Source: Promethearchaeota archaeon (GTDB taxonomy: Archaea > Asgardarchaeota > Lokiarchaeia > Sigyniarchaeales > SOKP01). From it: DNA of 64,000 nt. The stretch spans positions 127,128 through 191,127 of the forward strand of contig RDOA01000001.1 of the NCBI GenBank assembly GCA_011364925.1. Direction: 5' to 3'. The notes below the pieces were generated by a model, which saw nothing but the letters and a program-made list of their open reading frames with translations, did not search any database and was not told where the DNA came from. This document shows positions 1 to 9,677 of this stretch, in pieces (the stretch's first letter is position 1; every line of letters starts with the position of its first letter). Position numbers and translations under genes: made by a program.

Positions 1-683
1 TCAATTTGTTTTTTAATATTTTCAAACGCTTTCGCTTTCCGATACAGGTTAAGCATTTGTTTATGGGTTTTTACTTTTCTTTTAGACCACTTATTTAATT
101 TTGTATTTATAGTTTTAAGATTAACTTCAAGGATTTCAATAGTTCTCATAGTTTTAAAATAGATATTATTCTGTATTTCGTTATTTAAGTCTCCTTCGAG
201 TTTCTTTAAATGTCTAAGATTTATTTGTTTATCGCGATCTAAATTCTGAATTTCTTCAACAATATAACTTTCTTCGTCTAGATCTAAATTCTGTTCCTCA
301 ATTTCATTATTTAGATCATAAATTTTAAGTTCAATCTCTTCTAAAGAACTTTTAATATGGTGGATGGAAGATGTAAGCTCATCTTTGATTTTAGGTTTGT
401 TAACCTTTTTCTTCTCTTCATAAGCGTATTCTAACACTCTTTTAAATTCAATATCTTTACGTTTTAAATCTTTAATCTTTCTTTTATAATAACGGCGTCT
501 TTTATCGTAAAACTCTTTTGCTGCAAATAGTGCTTTCACGATTTCAGAATCAATATTTCGGAAGCTTCTAATGTAGTTTTCAAGTTCTTTATTAGCTAGA
601 TTTCTTTTTAAAGTAAAGTTAATTATATTTTTTTGCCAATTATAGAAGTAACGACTAAAATCATCGAATTTATGATCAGGCAT
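1..683 (-). CDS. Coiled-coil protein, C-terminus cut by window edge
   Basis: Reading the minus strand from an ATG at 683, the frame stays open to base 1 (about 227 codons) with no stop, so the gene continues beyond the window. The product starts MPDHKFDDFSRYF and is extremely rich in Lys, Glu, Asn, Ile and Leu, with long heptad-like stretches such as IKSSLEEIELKIYDLNNEIE. This indicates a long alpha-helical coiled coil. There is no membrane segment or enzyme motif. It may be a structural or scaffold protein, but no family is recognised. The open frame and coherent amphipathic pattern make it a convincing gene; the function is unknown. Confidence 0.7.
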   Translation of the reverse strand, partial: MPDHKFDDFSRYFYNWQKNIINFTLKRNLANKELENYIRSFRNIDSEIVKALFAAKEFYDKRRRYYKRKIKDLKRKDIEFKRVLEYAYEEKKKVNKPKIKDELTSSIHHIKSSLEEIELKIYDLNNEIEEQNLDLDEESYIVEEIQNLDRDKQINLRHLKKLEGDLNNEIQNNIYFKTMRTIEILEVNLKTINTKLNKWSKRKVKTHKQMLNLYRKAKAFENIKKQI

Positions 684-834
684 TCATCCTAAAGTACAGA
701 TATAGTTAAATAATCCTTAATTATTAGATATAGTGTTTTTCTAATCATTAAAGGTTTACTTTACTAATTAAGAATAATTAGAAATGAATTAAAATATAAA
801 AAAAAGATGGCAAGAAAGCTTGCCAAGCAAACAG

Positions 835-1641
835 TTATTCCAACTGTAAGTTTTTACTGGCGATGTTAACTATCGGGAGTTTAGGATTCTGGGACATAGC
901 TTTATGTGCCAGTATTACCATGAACTTTTGTGTGTCTAAATGACAACCTTCCCATTGTGAAGCAAAACAAACGTCAACCTCTTTACCTAGAGTGACATCT
1001 TGATTCATACCTTCTGGTAGATGGTTACTATCGAGACAAATTGGCTCGCATACGTAGAACGTGATTAAATATTCAACTGTGCAAGGACAGTCGTCTAAAA
1101 CTACTTCTTCAAAGTGAGCAAAAATAACACCCTCGAAGCATTCATCTCCTTTTAATTGGTTAAGGTAGATTGCTCCCCATTTGGGTGAATACCCGCCGGT
1201 GCTAACGACGGTCATATAATATGGAGCTAAGTATTCATTATCTATGCATAATGGAAGAGGACCTGATGGAAGATAAGTTCTACTTTCATCAATTTCTAAG
1301 GTTCCTGGAACGGTGTCAAAGCGACCCACAAAGCCACTTTCTGGTACTGACACGTCACCTCCTCCCATACTTGCTTCGTCCATAATTTCGCTGATTCCAC
1401 CTTCAGAATCCTGCGGATCTGAAGAAATCTGCGAAATTTTATCCTCAAAGGATTTTTCTGGAATATATGGCAAATCAAAAGTATCCTCTTGAGAGCCATC
1501 CAAAGCAATAATCAAAACTCCCAGCACAGATAACCCAAGGGAAACAGATAAGGTAATAATTAGAATCCCCATAACAGTATTAGAATAACTGCCATTGGTC
1601 TCTTTAAAGAGACATGGTTTAGTGCTTTGAAACATCACCAA
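835..1641 (-). CDS. Membrane-anchored extracytoplasmic protein, unknown
   Basis: 268 residues. A short N-terminal tail is followed by one strong hydrophobic segment (about residues 21-47, MGILIITLSVSLGLSVLGVL), then an acidic Ser/Gly/Glu-rich linker (about 48-100) and a globular C-terminal part. That part holds paired cysteines (CPCTVEYL, CEPIC, CFASQWEGC) that could form disulfides outside the cell. The layout resembles a signal anchor or a pilin-like N-terminus with an exposed domain, but no class III signal-peptide cleavage motif is clear. No family is recognised. It stands alone between two minus-strand genes, with a 5' region rich in A and T. Function unknown. Confidence 0.65.
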   Translation of the reverse strand: MVMFQSTKPCLFKETNGSYSNTVMGILIITLSVSLGLSVLGVLIIALDGSQEDTFDLPYIPEKSFEDKISQISSDPQDSEGGISEIMDEASMGGGDVSVPESGFVGRFDTVPGTLEIDESRTYLPSGPLPLCIDNEYLAPYYMTVVSTGGYSPKWGAIYLNQLKGDECFEGVIFAHFEEVVLDDCPCTVEYLITFYVCEPICLDSNHLPEGMNQDVTLGKEVDVCFASQWEGCHLDTQKFMVILAHKAMSQNPKLPIVNIASKNLQLE

Positions 1642-1742
1642 TTATTATTAGCACGTATCTAATATATAAATATTATGGTCTTAAAAAAACACACAAAACC
1701 AATCTGGGCCGTGTTTTTGCATAATTTTTCAGTTTTGTTATC

Positions 1743-2240
1743 TTAAAAAAAAAACCCTAATTCCGTTTTTGGCATTTTCTTTTTGGTGCAATATTCATCT
1801 AATAGCTGATTGCTAAACAAAAAACAGTAAAATACTTTTTGGATTAGTTTAAATAGGGACTTTTTTGAGATAAAGTTTTCTTTATCAGGGAAAATTTGCT
1901 CGTGTATCTCGATTATGTCTTCTTTATAATCAAACTTAAAATAAACTTCCTTAATAAGTAGGTATTTTCTTAAACCGTTTAAAAATTGAAGTTTCCTATT
2001 GTCTTTAAAAGAATCTAAAGTTCTAATCTTTTCTTTTGATATTTTAAATCTAATAGTGATAAAGATACCGTTCATATTCTTTGGTTTATAAACGCTCAAG
2101 TTTTCGATTTTTGATCCTGGTTGAAATGATATAACAAATCCAAAATCAAATTTTTCGCTAATAATCTTGTCTTTAAACACACCTTCCTCTAATAAATACC
2201 CATGTATTAGTTTCTCAATGGTAGCGTTCTTATTTGGCAT
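1743..2240 (-). CDS. Small conserved-type protein, DUF2299-like
   Basis: The frame is open from 2330, but the ATG at 2240 gives a more natural start (MPNKNATIEKLIHGYLLEEG); the extra upstream 30 residues are low-complexity Ile/Lys/Asn. The resulting 165-residue protein has an N-terminal helix, a beta-rich centre (FDFGFVISFQPGSK, GIFITIRFKIS) and a helical C-terminus. The arrangement recalls archaeal DUF2299 proteins of about 140-150 residues, but this is recalled family resemblance only. No catalytic motif is seen. The last residues sit in a poly-A run that may act as a terminator. Function unknown. Confidence 0.55.
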   Translation of the reverse strand: MPNKNATIEKLIHGYLLEEGVFKDKIISEKFDFGFVISFQPGSKIENLSVYKPKNMNGIFITIRFKISKEKIRTLDSFKDNRKLQFLNGLRKYLLIKEVYFKFDYKEDIIEIHEQIFPDKENFISKKSLFKLIQKVFYCFLFSNQLLDEYCTKKKMPKTELGFFF

Positions 2241-2483
2241 AGTAGAGACTTTAATCAAATAAATGGATATGTTTAAGAATATTTTTTTATCTTTATTAAT
2301 GTTTAGATAAATGATTTCTAAATATTTCAATAGTCCTTAAGTTTTTCATAAGTTGTTATCAGCTCATTCATCTTTTGTTATAACAAATTATATTATCTTT
2401 ATTCCAAAATAGGATGGATGATTTGATTAAGTTTAAAATAAACTATTGAATAAGTATTATATAGGTATTGAAGTCAATATTAT

Positions 2484-4475
2484 GTGATTAATATGCATTC
2501 GATTATGCAAATTGCTAATGGTATAGGTATCATTAATGTAGAAAGGCTGAGAAAGAATGGTATAGACTCGATAGAAAAACTCGCATCTTCAACTGTTGAG
2601 GATATCCTTAAAATTGATGGCATTGGAGTTAACAACGCCAGGATGTTCATCGAAATTGCAAAGAAGCACTTGAAGAGTATGAGGACGAGAGAGAGAATTC
2701 AAAGTATGATTAGACAAGAAAAACCTCCAGAAGTTTCAAAGGTAGAAACAAAAGCTTGTGATCTAATGCTTTTCGGTTCTAGTCGGCATAAAGTTTCTCT
2801 GGATTCAATAAAAAAGCTCGCCTCTGCTGATGAGGAAGATATCTCTCGATTGAAAGGAATTGAAATTTCGAATGCGAAACGTTATATTGACATTGCAAAA
2901 AAATATCTTGAGAGCATGCGAGTAAAAGAGCAAGAAGCAGATACCGTTGAGATTGAATTTGAACCACTTGAAGTAAAAAGCGAAATTAAAATTCCAAAAG
3001 ACTCAACAAAAGCATCAAAACTGGAAAAAGTATCTGTAAAGCAAAAATTTACTTTAAAAGACCAAGCGATTGCTCTTAAATCACCCACTTCAGTGAAACA
3101 GGCAACTCAAATAGCGTCAACAACCAGAGCTCGCAATGGAATTGATATAAAATCAGGTCAGAAAAAAGAACCAATCAGTCCATCAGTGCTCAAAACATTC
3201 TTCCCTCTAGAACAAATGCAGAGAATTCGCTTTCTGCACTACAAAATTAAAGGTTTAGAGGACGCTTTATGGAAGAATAGAGAATTTTCTTTTTCAGAGT
3301 TAAATTTTGTTCTGGAATATATTAAAATATTAAATATAAATTACAAAACTCAAAGCCAAATCAAAATTCTTAAAGAACTTGAAATCTCTAATACTTTTTA
3401 CGATCCTATAGACAAGAAAGAGATTAAAATATGGGATTTAATCTTTGAGTGTGCACGTGTGTTATGGGTTTCTGCACAGGCCTATTCTTATCTCTCCCGA
3501 AAATACGAAACAGAGAAAAAAATGGAGAACGCAATCGTTTCTATGGTAGAATGTAGCAAAATGTATAAAACTGCCGCATATTTTAGCGCTGCGTGCACTA
3601 GACAAGAAGAACGGGGATTAACATTGTCGGTCGAGAATCTAGAATTAAATTCTGAGGAAGCTCGAATCCTAGCTCAATCTCTTGCCACCACGAGCGAAGA
3701 AAATAAAGGAAATTACTCAATGGCGGCAAATCTATCAGCTGGTTTGAGTGCATTAACCAAACGCTTAGCTTTCGTTAAAAGAAGCGATATGATCATGGAA
3801 AATCAGTTTAAAGCTCAGTTTCAGTACGACATAGGACGAGCGTGCCACCTAAAAGCTAAATCTTACTTAATTTTAGCTCCTGAAGAACGGAACGAAGAAA
3901 CAATAGAAAATTTGCAGAAGAAAGCAAACTTTTATTATCACCAAGCTGAAGATTTATGGGAAAAAATGGTTGAAGGAACCTTAACTCCAGTTGAAAAAGA
4001 CTGCTTAAAAAACAACCTAGAAATTGTAAACGAATATATTATAGAAAATGACGTTGAAATGATTGATGAAAGCGAGGCGTTAACAATCCAAGATCCGGAA
4101 CCACTTATAATTGTTCCCGAAAATCTTGCGCCGTTCATTCCGAGAACGACTAATTACCTAACTAGATATAAACAAACAGATCTTAATTTCGACGCTTATT
4201 TACGTTATAAGAATTTAATGTCTGATGTCTTAGTAAATTTCAATAAAATAGAGGAATTGAAAAATAACAAAGCGGGCATCGGGCGAACTATAAAACAATT
4301 AAAAATTCTCTATGAGAATAACGATATAGACATTAATAGTTTTACTGAATTGTTTGAGAAATATTCTATAAAACTTGAGACTATAGAAGCTGCAATACAA
4401 AATTTAAGAGGCCCTGAAACAAAAAAACAAACCGATAAATTAAAAGCTCCACTTATAGGAAGTACGGCACGGTGA
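2484..4475 (+). CDS. Double helix-hairpin-helix protein with long helical (possibly BRO1-like) region
   Basis: 663 residues from GTG at 2484; an ATG at 2493 is an equally possible start. Two tandem helix-hairpin-helix units lie at about residues 8-55 (ILKIDGIGVNNARMFIEIA) and 90-140 (ISRLKGIEISNAKRYIDIA), the type found at the N-terminus of RadA/Rad51 and in nucleases. A Lys/Ser/Thr-rich linker follows, then about 400 residues of all-alpha sequence. Its segments ENQFKAQFQYDIGRACHLKA and VEMIDESEALTIQDPEP faintly resemble the end of eukaryotic BRO1/ALIX domains. The HhH assignment is good; the BRO1 link is a hypothesis. The stop overlaps the GTG of the next gene by four bases, so the two are co-translated. 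Confidence 0.75.
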   Translation: MINMHSIMQIANGIGIINVERLRKNGIDSIEKLASSTVEDILKIDGIGVNNARMFIEIAKKHLKSMRTRERIQSMIRQEKPPEVSKVETKACDLMLFGSSRHKVSLDSIKKLASADEEDISRLKGIEISNAKRYIDIAKKYLESMRVKEQEADTVEIEFEPLEVKSEIKIPKDSTKASKLEKVSVKQKFTLKDQAIALKSPTSVKQATQIASTTRARNGIDIKSGQKKEPISPSVLKTFFPLEQMQRIRFLHYKIKGLEDALWKNREFSFSELNFVLEYIKILNINYKTQSQIKILKELEISNTFYDPIDKKEIKIWDLIFECARVLWVSAQAYSYLSRKYETEKKMENAIVSMVECSKMYKTAAYFSAACTRQEERGLTLSVENLELNSEEARILAQSLATTSEENKGNYSMAANLSAGLSALTKRLAFVKRSDMIMENQFKAQFQYDIGRACHLKAKSYLILAPEERNEETIENLQKKANFYYHQAEDLWEKMVEGTLTPVEKDCLKNNLEIVNEYIIENDVEMIDESEALTIQDPEPLIIVPENLAPFIPRTTNYLTRYKQTDLNFDAYLRYKNLMSDVLVNFNKIEELKNNKAGIGRTIKQLKILYENNDIDINSFTELFEKYSIKLETIEAAIQNLRGPETKKQTDKLKAPLIGSTAR

Positions 4476-4972
4476 TCTCTATATCGAAATTAATAAGATA
4501 TGTAAAAACCATCCTATTTTACCTCAGTATAGTAATTATACTAGGATTGTACGTAGTGAATCGAATACTAGGGTTAATTTTAGCTAGTTTTTTCTTTTTA
4601 GCTTATTTCGTAACTTATTTAGCTTCACTTTCTTCCAAACGAAGATTGCTAAAAATAATTAGGCAATACCCATTAATTAGCGATACAGAAATTTCTAATC
4701 TCCTATCACGCTCTTTAGACAACATTAGAAATACGTTATTCTCTTTAGCTAAAAATCAGAAAAATAGAAAATGGTTAATAGTGTTTCTGAATAATCGCTA
4801 TATCTTTCTGAACGAAAAAACTGTAGAAAATTATAAAGAACTTTATCGTATGGGATATAACGAAAAGAAAATTCTCGAACATTTACAAAGACATACAAGA
4901 ATCAGATCAAGAGCCGAAGTTAAAGCAATTGAACTCACACTTGCGAGTCAGAATAGGCTTGGCGATCATTAA
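4472..4972 (+). CDS. Two-TM membrane protein with HTH-like segments
   Basis: 166 residues, GTG start overlapping the stop of the preceding gene (GTGA), a classic coupled pair. Residues about 12-53 form two adjacent membrane helices (TILFYLSIVIILGLYVV and ILGLILASFFFLAYFVTY). The rest is soluble. It contains a winged-helix-like stretch (IRQYPLISDTEISNLLSRSL, then a predicted beta pair around WLIVFLNNRYIFL) and a second HTH-like stretch (MGYNEKKILEHLQRHTRI). This could be a membrane-tethered DNA-binding or adaptor protein working with its helix-hairpin-helix partner. The assignment rests on visible pattern only. It converges with dnaJ, with only six bases between the two stops. Confidence 0.65.
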   Translation: MISISKLIRYVKTILFYLSIVIILGLYVVNRILGLILASFFFLAYFVTYLASLSSKRRLLKIIRQYPLISDTEISNLLSRSLDNIRNTLFSLAKNQKNRKWLIVFLNNRYIFLNEKTVENYKELYRMGYNEKKILEHLQRHTRIRSRAEVKAIELTLASQNRLGDH

Positions 4973-4978
4973 TTGGTG

Positions 4979-6103
4979 CTAATTTAAATCTCTGAATTTT
5001 TCTAATAATTTTCTCTGTTCTTCAGAAATATTTTTAGGAATTTCAATAGATACGACCACATATTGATCTCCCTTACCTTTCCCTCTAAGATATGCAGCAC
5101 CCCTATTTTTGATTCGAAATTCCGTCCCATGTTGGGTCCCTGGGGGTATCTTTAACTCTTTTTCAGTTAACTTTTCGTTTTTATAATCAAGCGTAGGAAC
5201 TTTGACTTCACCGCCTAATATTGCTGTGACAATATCAAGGTAAACTGGAGTAAATAGATCATTTCCCCGACGAATAAAATGTTCGTTTTCCTCAATTTTT
5301 ATACCTAAATAGAGGTCACCAGGAATAGCGCTACTTGATGGAACGTGTCCTGCGCCTTGAACTTTTAAATGAACTCCATTTTCTATACCAGGAGGAATAC
5401 TCACATGAATCGTCTTCTTTTCCGCGATTACTTTTCTACCGTCGCATGTGCGGCACTTTTTCTCAATAATCTTACCCGTAGCATTACAATTATAGCATTC
5501 AGATTCCCGGATTATTGTTCCAAATCCGGATTGAGTCATCTTTCTTATTCGCCCTGAACCTTCACATTGAGGACAAATTTTAATACTTGAGGGATCTTCA
5601 GCACCAGTTCCTTCGCAATCGTCGCAAGGAGTGTATCTTTGAATAACAACATCTTTTTTTGTACCAAACATCGCTTCTTCGAATGTTACCTCAATAAAAT
5701 CCTCGATATCCTGCCCTACTTCTCTGCGTGGAGCTGCCCTCGATCTTCCTCTTGAACCAAAGATACTACCAAATCCAAAGTCGTCTCCAAAATTCCCCCC
5801 TCCAAAAATCGATCTGATAAGTTCGTCAAAACCAGGAATTCCTCCTCTGAAAATATTGCTCATGTCGATATCTACACCGCTAAATCCATACCTATCGTAA
5901 TTGCTTCTCTTATTAGCATCGCTCAATACTTCGTAAGCTTCTTGAAGTTCAATGAACTTTTCCTTAGCTTTAGGATCGGTTTTATTTAAGTCTGGATGTA
6001 GTTTCCTTGCTAAGCGTCTATAGGCTAGTTTTATATCGTTTTCACTCGCATCCTTAGCTACTCCCAAAACTTCATAGTAATCTCGCTTTTTATTTGTGCT
6101 CAT
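4979..6103 (-). CDS. dnaJ: Chaperone protein DnaJ
   Basis: 374 residues, the usual length of type I DnaJ (Hsp40). The J domain occupies residues 5-70 with the HPD triad at 36-38, which stimulates DnaK ATPase. A Gly/Phe-rich region follows (about 80-125, [13 protein letters not shown]). Four CxxC repeats bind two zinc ions ([32 protein letters not shown]); the last lacks the second Gly of CxxCxGxG. The C-terminal substrate-binding domains end at [10 protein letters not shown]. It acts in the cytoplasm, handing unfolded clients to DnaK. It lies downstream of dnaK on the same strand with about 195 bases between, so it may be co-transcribed or have its own promoter. Confidence 0.96.
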   Translation of the reverse strand: MSTNKKRDYYEVLGVAKDASENDIKLAYRRLARKLHPDLNKTDPKAKEKFIELQEAYEVLSDANKRSNYDRYGFSGVDIDMSNIFRGGIPGFDELIRSIFGGGNFGDDFGFGSIFGSRGRSRAAPRREVGQDIEDFIEVTFEEAMFGTKKDVVIQRYTPCDDCEGTGAEDPSSIKICPQCEGSGRIRKMTQSGFGTIIRESECYNCNATGKIIEKKCRTCDGRKVIAEKKTIHVSIPPGIENGVHLKVQGAGHVPSSSAIPGDLYLGIKIEENEHFIRRGNDLFTPVYLDIVTAILGGEVKVPTLDYKNEKLTEKELKIPPGTQHGTEFRIKNRGAAYLRGKGKGDQYVVVSIEIPKNISEEQRKLLEKFRDLN

Positions 6104-6297
6104 TATCCAAATGCCACATATTGATCTCTGATTAGTTAAAATTCAATTACCTAGAATTAATTATGAAATTTATCTTTTTAGGTAATAGGATATCTACAAA
6201 GAAATATATAAATTTCTTATAATTCATTTAAATAAAAAATGCATAATATAAGTAAAAGAAATAAAATGAGATGATTTCTCACAGGAATATAGATTGA

Positions 6298-8301
6298 TTA
6301 ATCTGATTCTTCCCAATCTACATCTACTACGTGTTTTTTATCCTTCTCTTTTTTATCCTTGTCTTTTTTGTATGATGCTCCGCCAGCACCAGTACCACCC
6401 ATATCTCCTGGTGGAACTCCACCCATCCCTCCTGGAGGAATGCCTCCCATCCCACTCGCTGCCTGTTGGGCTTGTTGAGCTGCTTGTTGATACACTTGAT
6501 CTTGTGATTGTTGTGCATAAATTCTTTGAGAGAAACTATGCATCGATTTCTGGAGATTTTCAACTCCCAATTTGATTCTCTGGAGGTCGTCTGTTTTAAT
6601 ATCTTCTTCAAGAGATTTAATAGCTGCCTCTATTGCGGTTTTCTCATCATCTTCAATCTTATCCTTATTTTCTTCCATTAATTTTTTAGTTTGATAGATC
6701 ATTGAATCAGCGTTGTTCTTAGCTTCAATTACTTCTCTGAGCTTCTTATCCTCTTCCTCAAATTGTTCAGCGTTTCTCACTTTTTCTTCGATTTCTTCGG
6801 GAGTTAAGCCTTTTGCGCCTGTAACTGTAATACCTGTTTCTTTACCTGTGCCCAAATCTTTAGCGGTGACGTGAACTATCCCGTCCGCGTCGATCGAGAA
6901 TTTAACTTCTATTTGTGGGACTCCCCTAAATGCAGGAGGTATGCCCGTGAGATGAAACATACCTAATGAGATGTTATCTTTAGCCATCGCTCTTTCTCCC
7001 TGTAGAACATTAATCGTGACTGCGGGTTGATTATCAGCAGCTGTGCTAAAAATCTGCTGTTTCTCAGTAGGTATAGTTGTATTTCTCTCTATTAGTTTAG
7101 TAAATACTCCTCCTAAAGTTTCAACGCCTAACGATAGCGGAGTAACATCTAATAATAATAAATCTTCAACGTCGCCTGCGATAATTCCTCCTTGAATCGC
7201 CGCTCCGATAGCAACGCATTCCATAGGATCGACAGAATGTTCCGGTTCTTTGCCAAAGAAGTCTTTAAATCTTTTCTGAACTGATGGCATTCGCGTTGGT
7301 CCACCAACCAGAATTATTTTATCTACGCTAGCGGCTGACATTTTCGCGTCAGATACAGCTCTTTTCATTATTGGATCAAGTCTTCTTAACGTTGGTTCAA
7401 TTAGCTGCTCCAATTTTGCACGAGTCAATTCTACTTCAATATGGACCGGATTTCCTTCTTTTTGAGTAATGTAAGGTAAGTTAATTTGAGTATTTAGAGT
7501 AGTGGATAATTCAATTTTAGCTTTCTCGGCAGCATCTTTAATTCTTATCATTGCTTTACTGTCTCCTTTAAGATCGATTCCTTCTTTCTTTTGGAAGTTT
7601 TCGGCTACCCAATCAATTATGGCGTTATCCATATCAGTTCCACCCAATTGCGTGTCCCCCGCAGTAGATAAAACTTCAACTACGCCTTCTCCATACTCCA
7701 TGATTGTTATATCGAACGTACCACCGCCTAAGTCCAGAACGCAGATCTTTAAGAGCTTACTCTTAGTATCCTTGTCTAAACCGTATGCCAAGCATGCCGC
7801 GGTCGGTTCGTTGATCATTCGAACTACTTCGAGCCCAGCGATTTCTCCAGCGTTCTTTGTCGCTGTTCTTTGTGCGTCATTAAAATAAGCAGGGACCGTT
7901 ATTACCGCTTTTTTAACTTCTTCGCCAAGATACGCACTTGCGTCGTTCTTAATTTTCTTGAGAATCATTGCAGAGATTTCTTCTGGAGAAAATTCTTTCC
8001 ACTCTGTTCCGACTTTTATTTTAGCCTTGTAGGATAACCCCATTTTACGTTTAATAGCCGTAACTGTCCCATCTGGATTGGAAACTGCTTGTCGTCGAGC
8101 AGGTTCTCCCACTATTTTTCTCCCATTCTCATCAAATGCTACATATGATGGGAATGCTTTACCTCCTAATGTTCGCCCTTCGGCAGCAGGAATAATCTCT
8201 GGTTGGCCAGTACCGCTCAAAACCGCACACGCGCTATTCGATGTTCCCAGGTCTATACCGATTATCTTTTCCTTTCTCTTTGATTTACTTTCTTCACTCA
8301 T
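6298..8301 (-). CDS. dnaK: Molecular chaperone DnaK (Hsp70)
   Basis: 667 residues from the ATG at 8301 ([12 protein letters not shown]); a GTG at 8313 is in frame but less likely. All Hsp70 signatures are present: [14 protein letters not shown] (phosphate loop 1), [12 protein letters not shown] (phosphate 2), [14 protein letters not shown], the linker [15 protein letters not shown], and a substrate-binding domain ending in a helical lid. The tail is Gln/Ala-rich, then Gly/Pro/Met-rich ([13 protein letters not shown]), then Lys-rich, and does not end in EEVD. DnaK binds hydrophobic peptides in an ATP cycle run by DnaJ and GrpE. Archaeal DnaK systems are generally viewed as bacterial acquisitions, and this sequence is plainly of that type. 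Confidence 0.97.
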   Translation of the reverse strand: MSEESKSKRKEKIIGIDLGTSNSACAVLSGTGQPEIIPAAEGRTLGGKAFPSYVAFDENGRKIVGEPARRQAVSNPDGTVTAIKRKMGLSYKAKIKVGTEWKEFSPEEISAMILKKIKNDASAYLGEEVKKAVITVPAYFNDAQRTATKNAGEIAGLEVVRMINEPTAACLAYGLDKDTKSKLLKICVLDLGGGTFDITIMEYGEGVVEVLSTAGDTQLGGTDMDNAIIDWVAENFQKKEGIDLKGDSKAMIRIKDAAEKAKIELSTTLNTQINLPYITQKEGNPVHIEVELTRAKLEQLIEPTLRRLDPIMKRAVSDAKMSAASVDKIILVGGPTRMPSVQKRFKDFFGKEPEHSVDPMECVAIGAAIQGGIIAGDVEDLLLLDVTPLSLGVETLGGVFTKLIERNTTIPTEKQQIFSTAADNQPAVTINVLQGERAMAKDNISLGMFHLTGIPPAFRGVPQIEVKFSIDADGIVHVTAKDLGTGKETGITVTGAKGLTPEEIEEKVRNAEQFEEEDKKLREVIEAKNNADSMIYQTKKLMEENKDKIEDDEKTAIEAAIKSLEEDIKTDDLQRIKLGVENLQKSMHSFSQRIYAQQSQDQVYQQAAQQAQQAASGMGGIPPGGMGGVPPGDMGGTGAGGASYKKDKDKKEKDKKHVVDVDWEESD

Positions 8302-8669
8302 TATGTAATTCACTTCTTCAATGATTAATAGTAGAATTTGATTTAAATATCATATTTTTATTTTCTATTAATTTCAATGAGAGAAATAATTTTTGATATT
8401 TTTTTAATTTTATGACTAGGAGTTCATTCTATAACCATTTGAATTGAAAAAAATAATAATAAGAACCTTATTGATCCGTTTTAGCAATAGTATTTACCAC
8501 ATATACTCTTAAGATTTTATCCCTTTTTTTATAAAAACATAAAAAATGATAAAAATTTTATTTTATTCTAATTTACTTAATCATACCAGTTCTTTAAATT
8601 AAGCATTCTAATCAAAAAAATTGTTATCGATTCTTAAGATACCTATCGAGATAGAATTTGTTCCTAAAA
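8302..8669. promoter_or_regulatory. Divergent control region between dnaK and grpE
   Basis: This is the longest gene-free stretch of the window. It holds no convincing ORF or RNA gene. A TATA-like ATTTAAATAT at 8341-8350, about 40 bases before the dnaK ATG, fits a minus-strand promoter. TCTTTAAATT at 8591-8600 could serve grpE on the plus strand. The middle (about 8380-8580) is nearly pure A+T with poly-A and poly-T runs. No inverted repeat typical of a CIRCE or heat-shock operator was noticed. Confidence 0.45.
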
Positions 8670-9497
8670 ATGCCTCGAAAAAAAAAGGATAAAGATAAAA
8701 TGAGCGACGAATCAACTAAAAAGGAAGAAGCGCAATCACCTACTAAAGAAGTAACAAAGGTTAAGGACAAAGAAAATGGTGAATCCGCAGAAGAAAAAGA
8801 GGAACAAGAAACAAAACTTTTAGTAGGCAATGGACAGAAAGTTCTTGAATATCACGATCTTGACGAATTACTTACAGAATGTACAAAGCTTAAAGAGGAA
8901 AGCAAAAAAGACAAGGATCGTCTTACAGAACTTCAAAAAGAAGTTGAAATTTGGAAAGGTAAACACATGAGACTTCAAGCGGAATTTGAAAACGCCCAAA
9001 AACGGTGGAGCAAAAACCAACAGAACCTAAGAAAAGAAAACATCGCGTACACTTTGAAATCATTCCTACCATTATATGATTCCTTTAAAAAAGCGTTGGA
9101 TGGCGACGATAAAAACCAAGCTGTGTTAAAACAATTCTACGACCAATTCATGGGCATCCTAAGGTTTCATCAAGCTGAACCGATCAAGGTTAATGTAAAC
9201 GATCCTTTTGACTATTCCTTACACGAAGCGTTGAGCACTCTAGAGCGAGACGATCTTCCTAACAATTCGATTATAGAAATCATCCAAGACGGTTGGAAAA
9301 TTGATAAGGACGTACTTAGATTCGCGAAAGTAATTGTCTCTCGAGAGCCATCTCCCCCAAAACCCGAACCCGAACCTGAATCCAAGCCAGAACCAGAACT
9401 TGAAACAGAAGCAGAGGACAATGGCGCTCAAGATAATGGAGAAAGTAAAAAAGTGAAGATTGAAACAGAACATATAGAACCTGAAGAGAAATACTAA
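8670..9497 (+). CDS. grpE: Nucleotide exchange factor GrpE
   Basis: 275 residues from ATG 8670 (MPRKKKDKDKMSDES); a TTG at 8658 is in frame. A long charged N-terminal extension (1-60) leads into a coiled coil (about 75-115, LKEESKKDKDRLTELQKEVE). The GrpE head follows, with RLQAEFENAQKRWSK, LKSFLPLYDSFKKAL and the beta domain ending DGWKIDKDVLRFAKVIVS. The C-terminal 50 residues are a Pro/Glu repeat (PEPEPESKPEPE), unusual for GrpE. It speeds ADP release from DnaK. It is divergent from dnaK rather than inside a grpE-dnaK-dnaJ operon. Confidence 0.9.
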   Translation: MPRKKKDKDKMSDESTKKEEAQSPTKEVTKVKDKENGESAEEKEEQETKLLVGNGQKVLEYHDLDELLTECTKLKEESKKDKDRLTELQKEVEIWKGKHMRLQAEFENAQKRWSKNQQNLRKENIAYTLKSFLPLYDSFKKALDGDDKNQAVLKQFYDQFMGILRFHQAEPIKVNVNDPFDYSLHEALSTLERDDLPNNSIIEIIQDGWKIDKDVLRFAKVIVSREPSPPKPEPEPESKPEPELETEAEDNGAQDNGESKKVKIETEHIEPEEKY

Positions 9498-9677
9498 CAA
9501 TACTAGTATTTTAAAAATTTATTTTCTATTAGATCACGCCTTACTTACTTGCCCTATTTATAAATTCAAGATAAGTTGTTAGTTTACATTATGTTTTATA
9601 ATAAATACTTTTTATTACTTGAGTTTGGTTATGTACAATTAGTTTAACAAGTTTGTAATAAATTGGATAGATGAAAC

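Noticed and set aside
7502..7888. 128-codon open frame on the plus strand
   Set aside because: Lies wholly inside dnaK on the opposite strand; composition is that of an antisense shadow.
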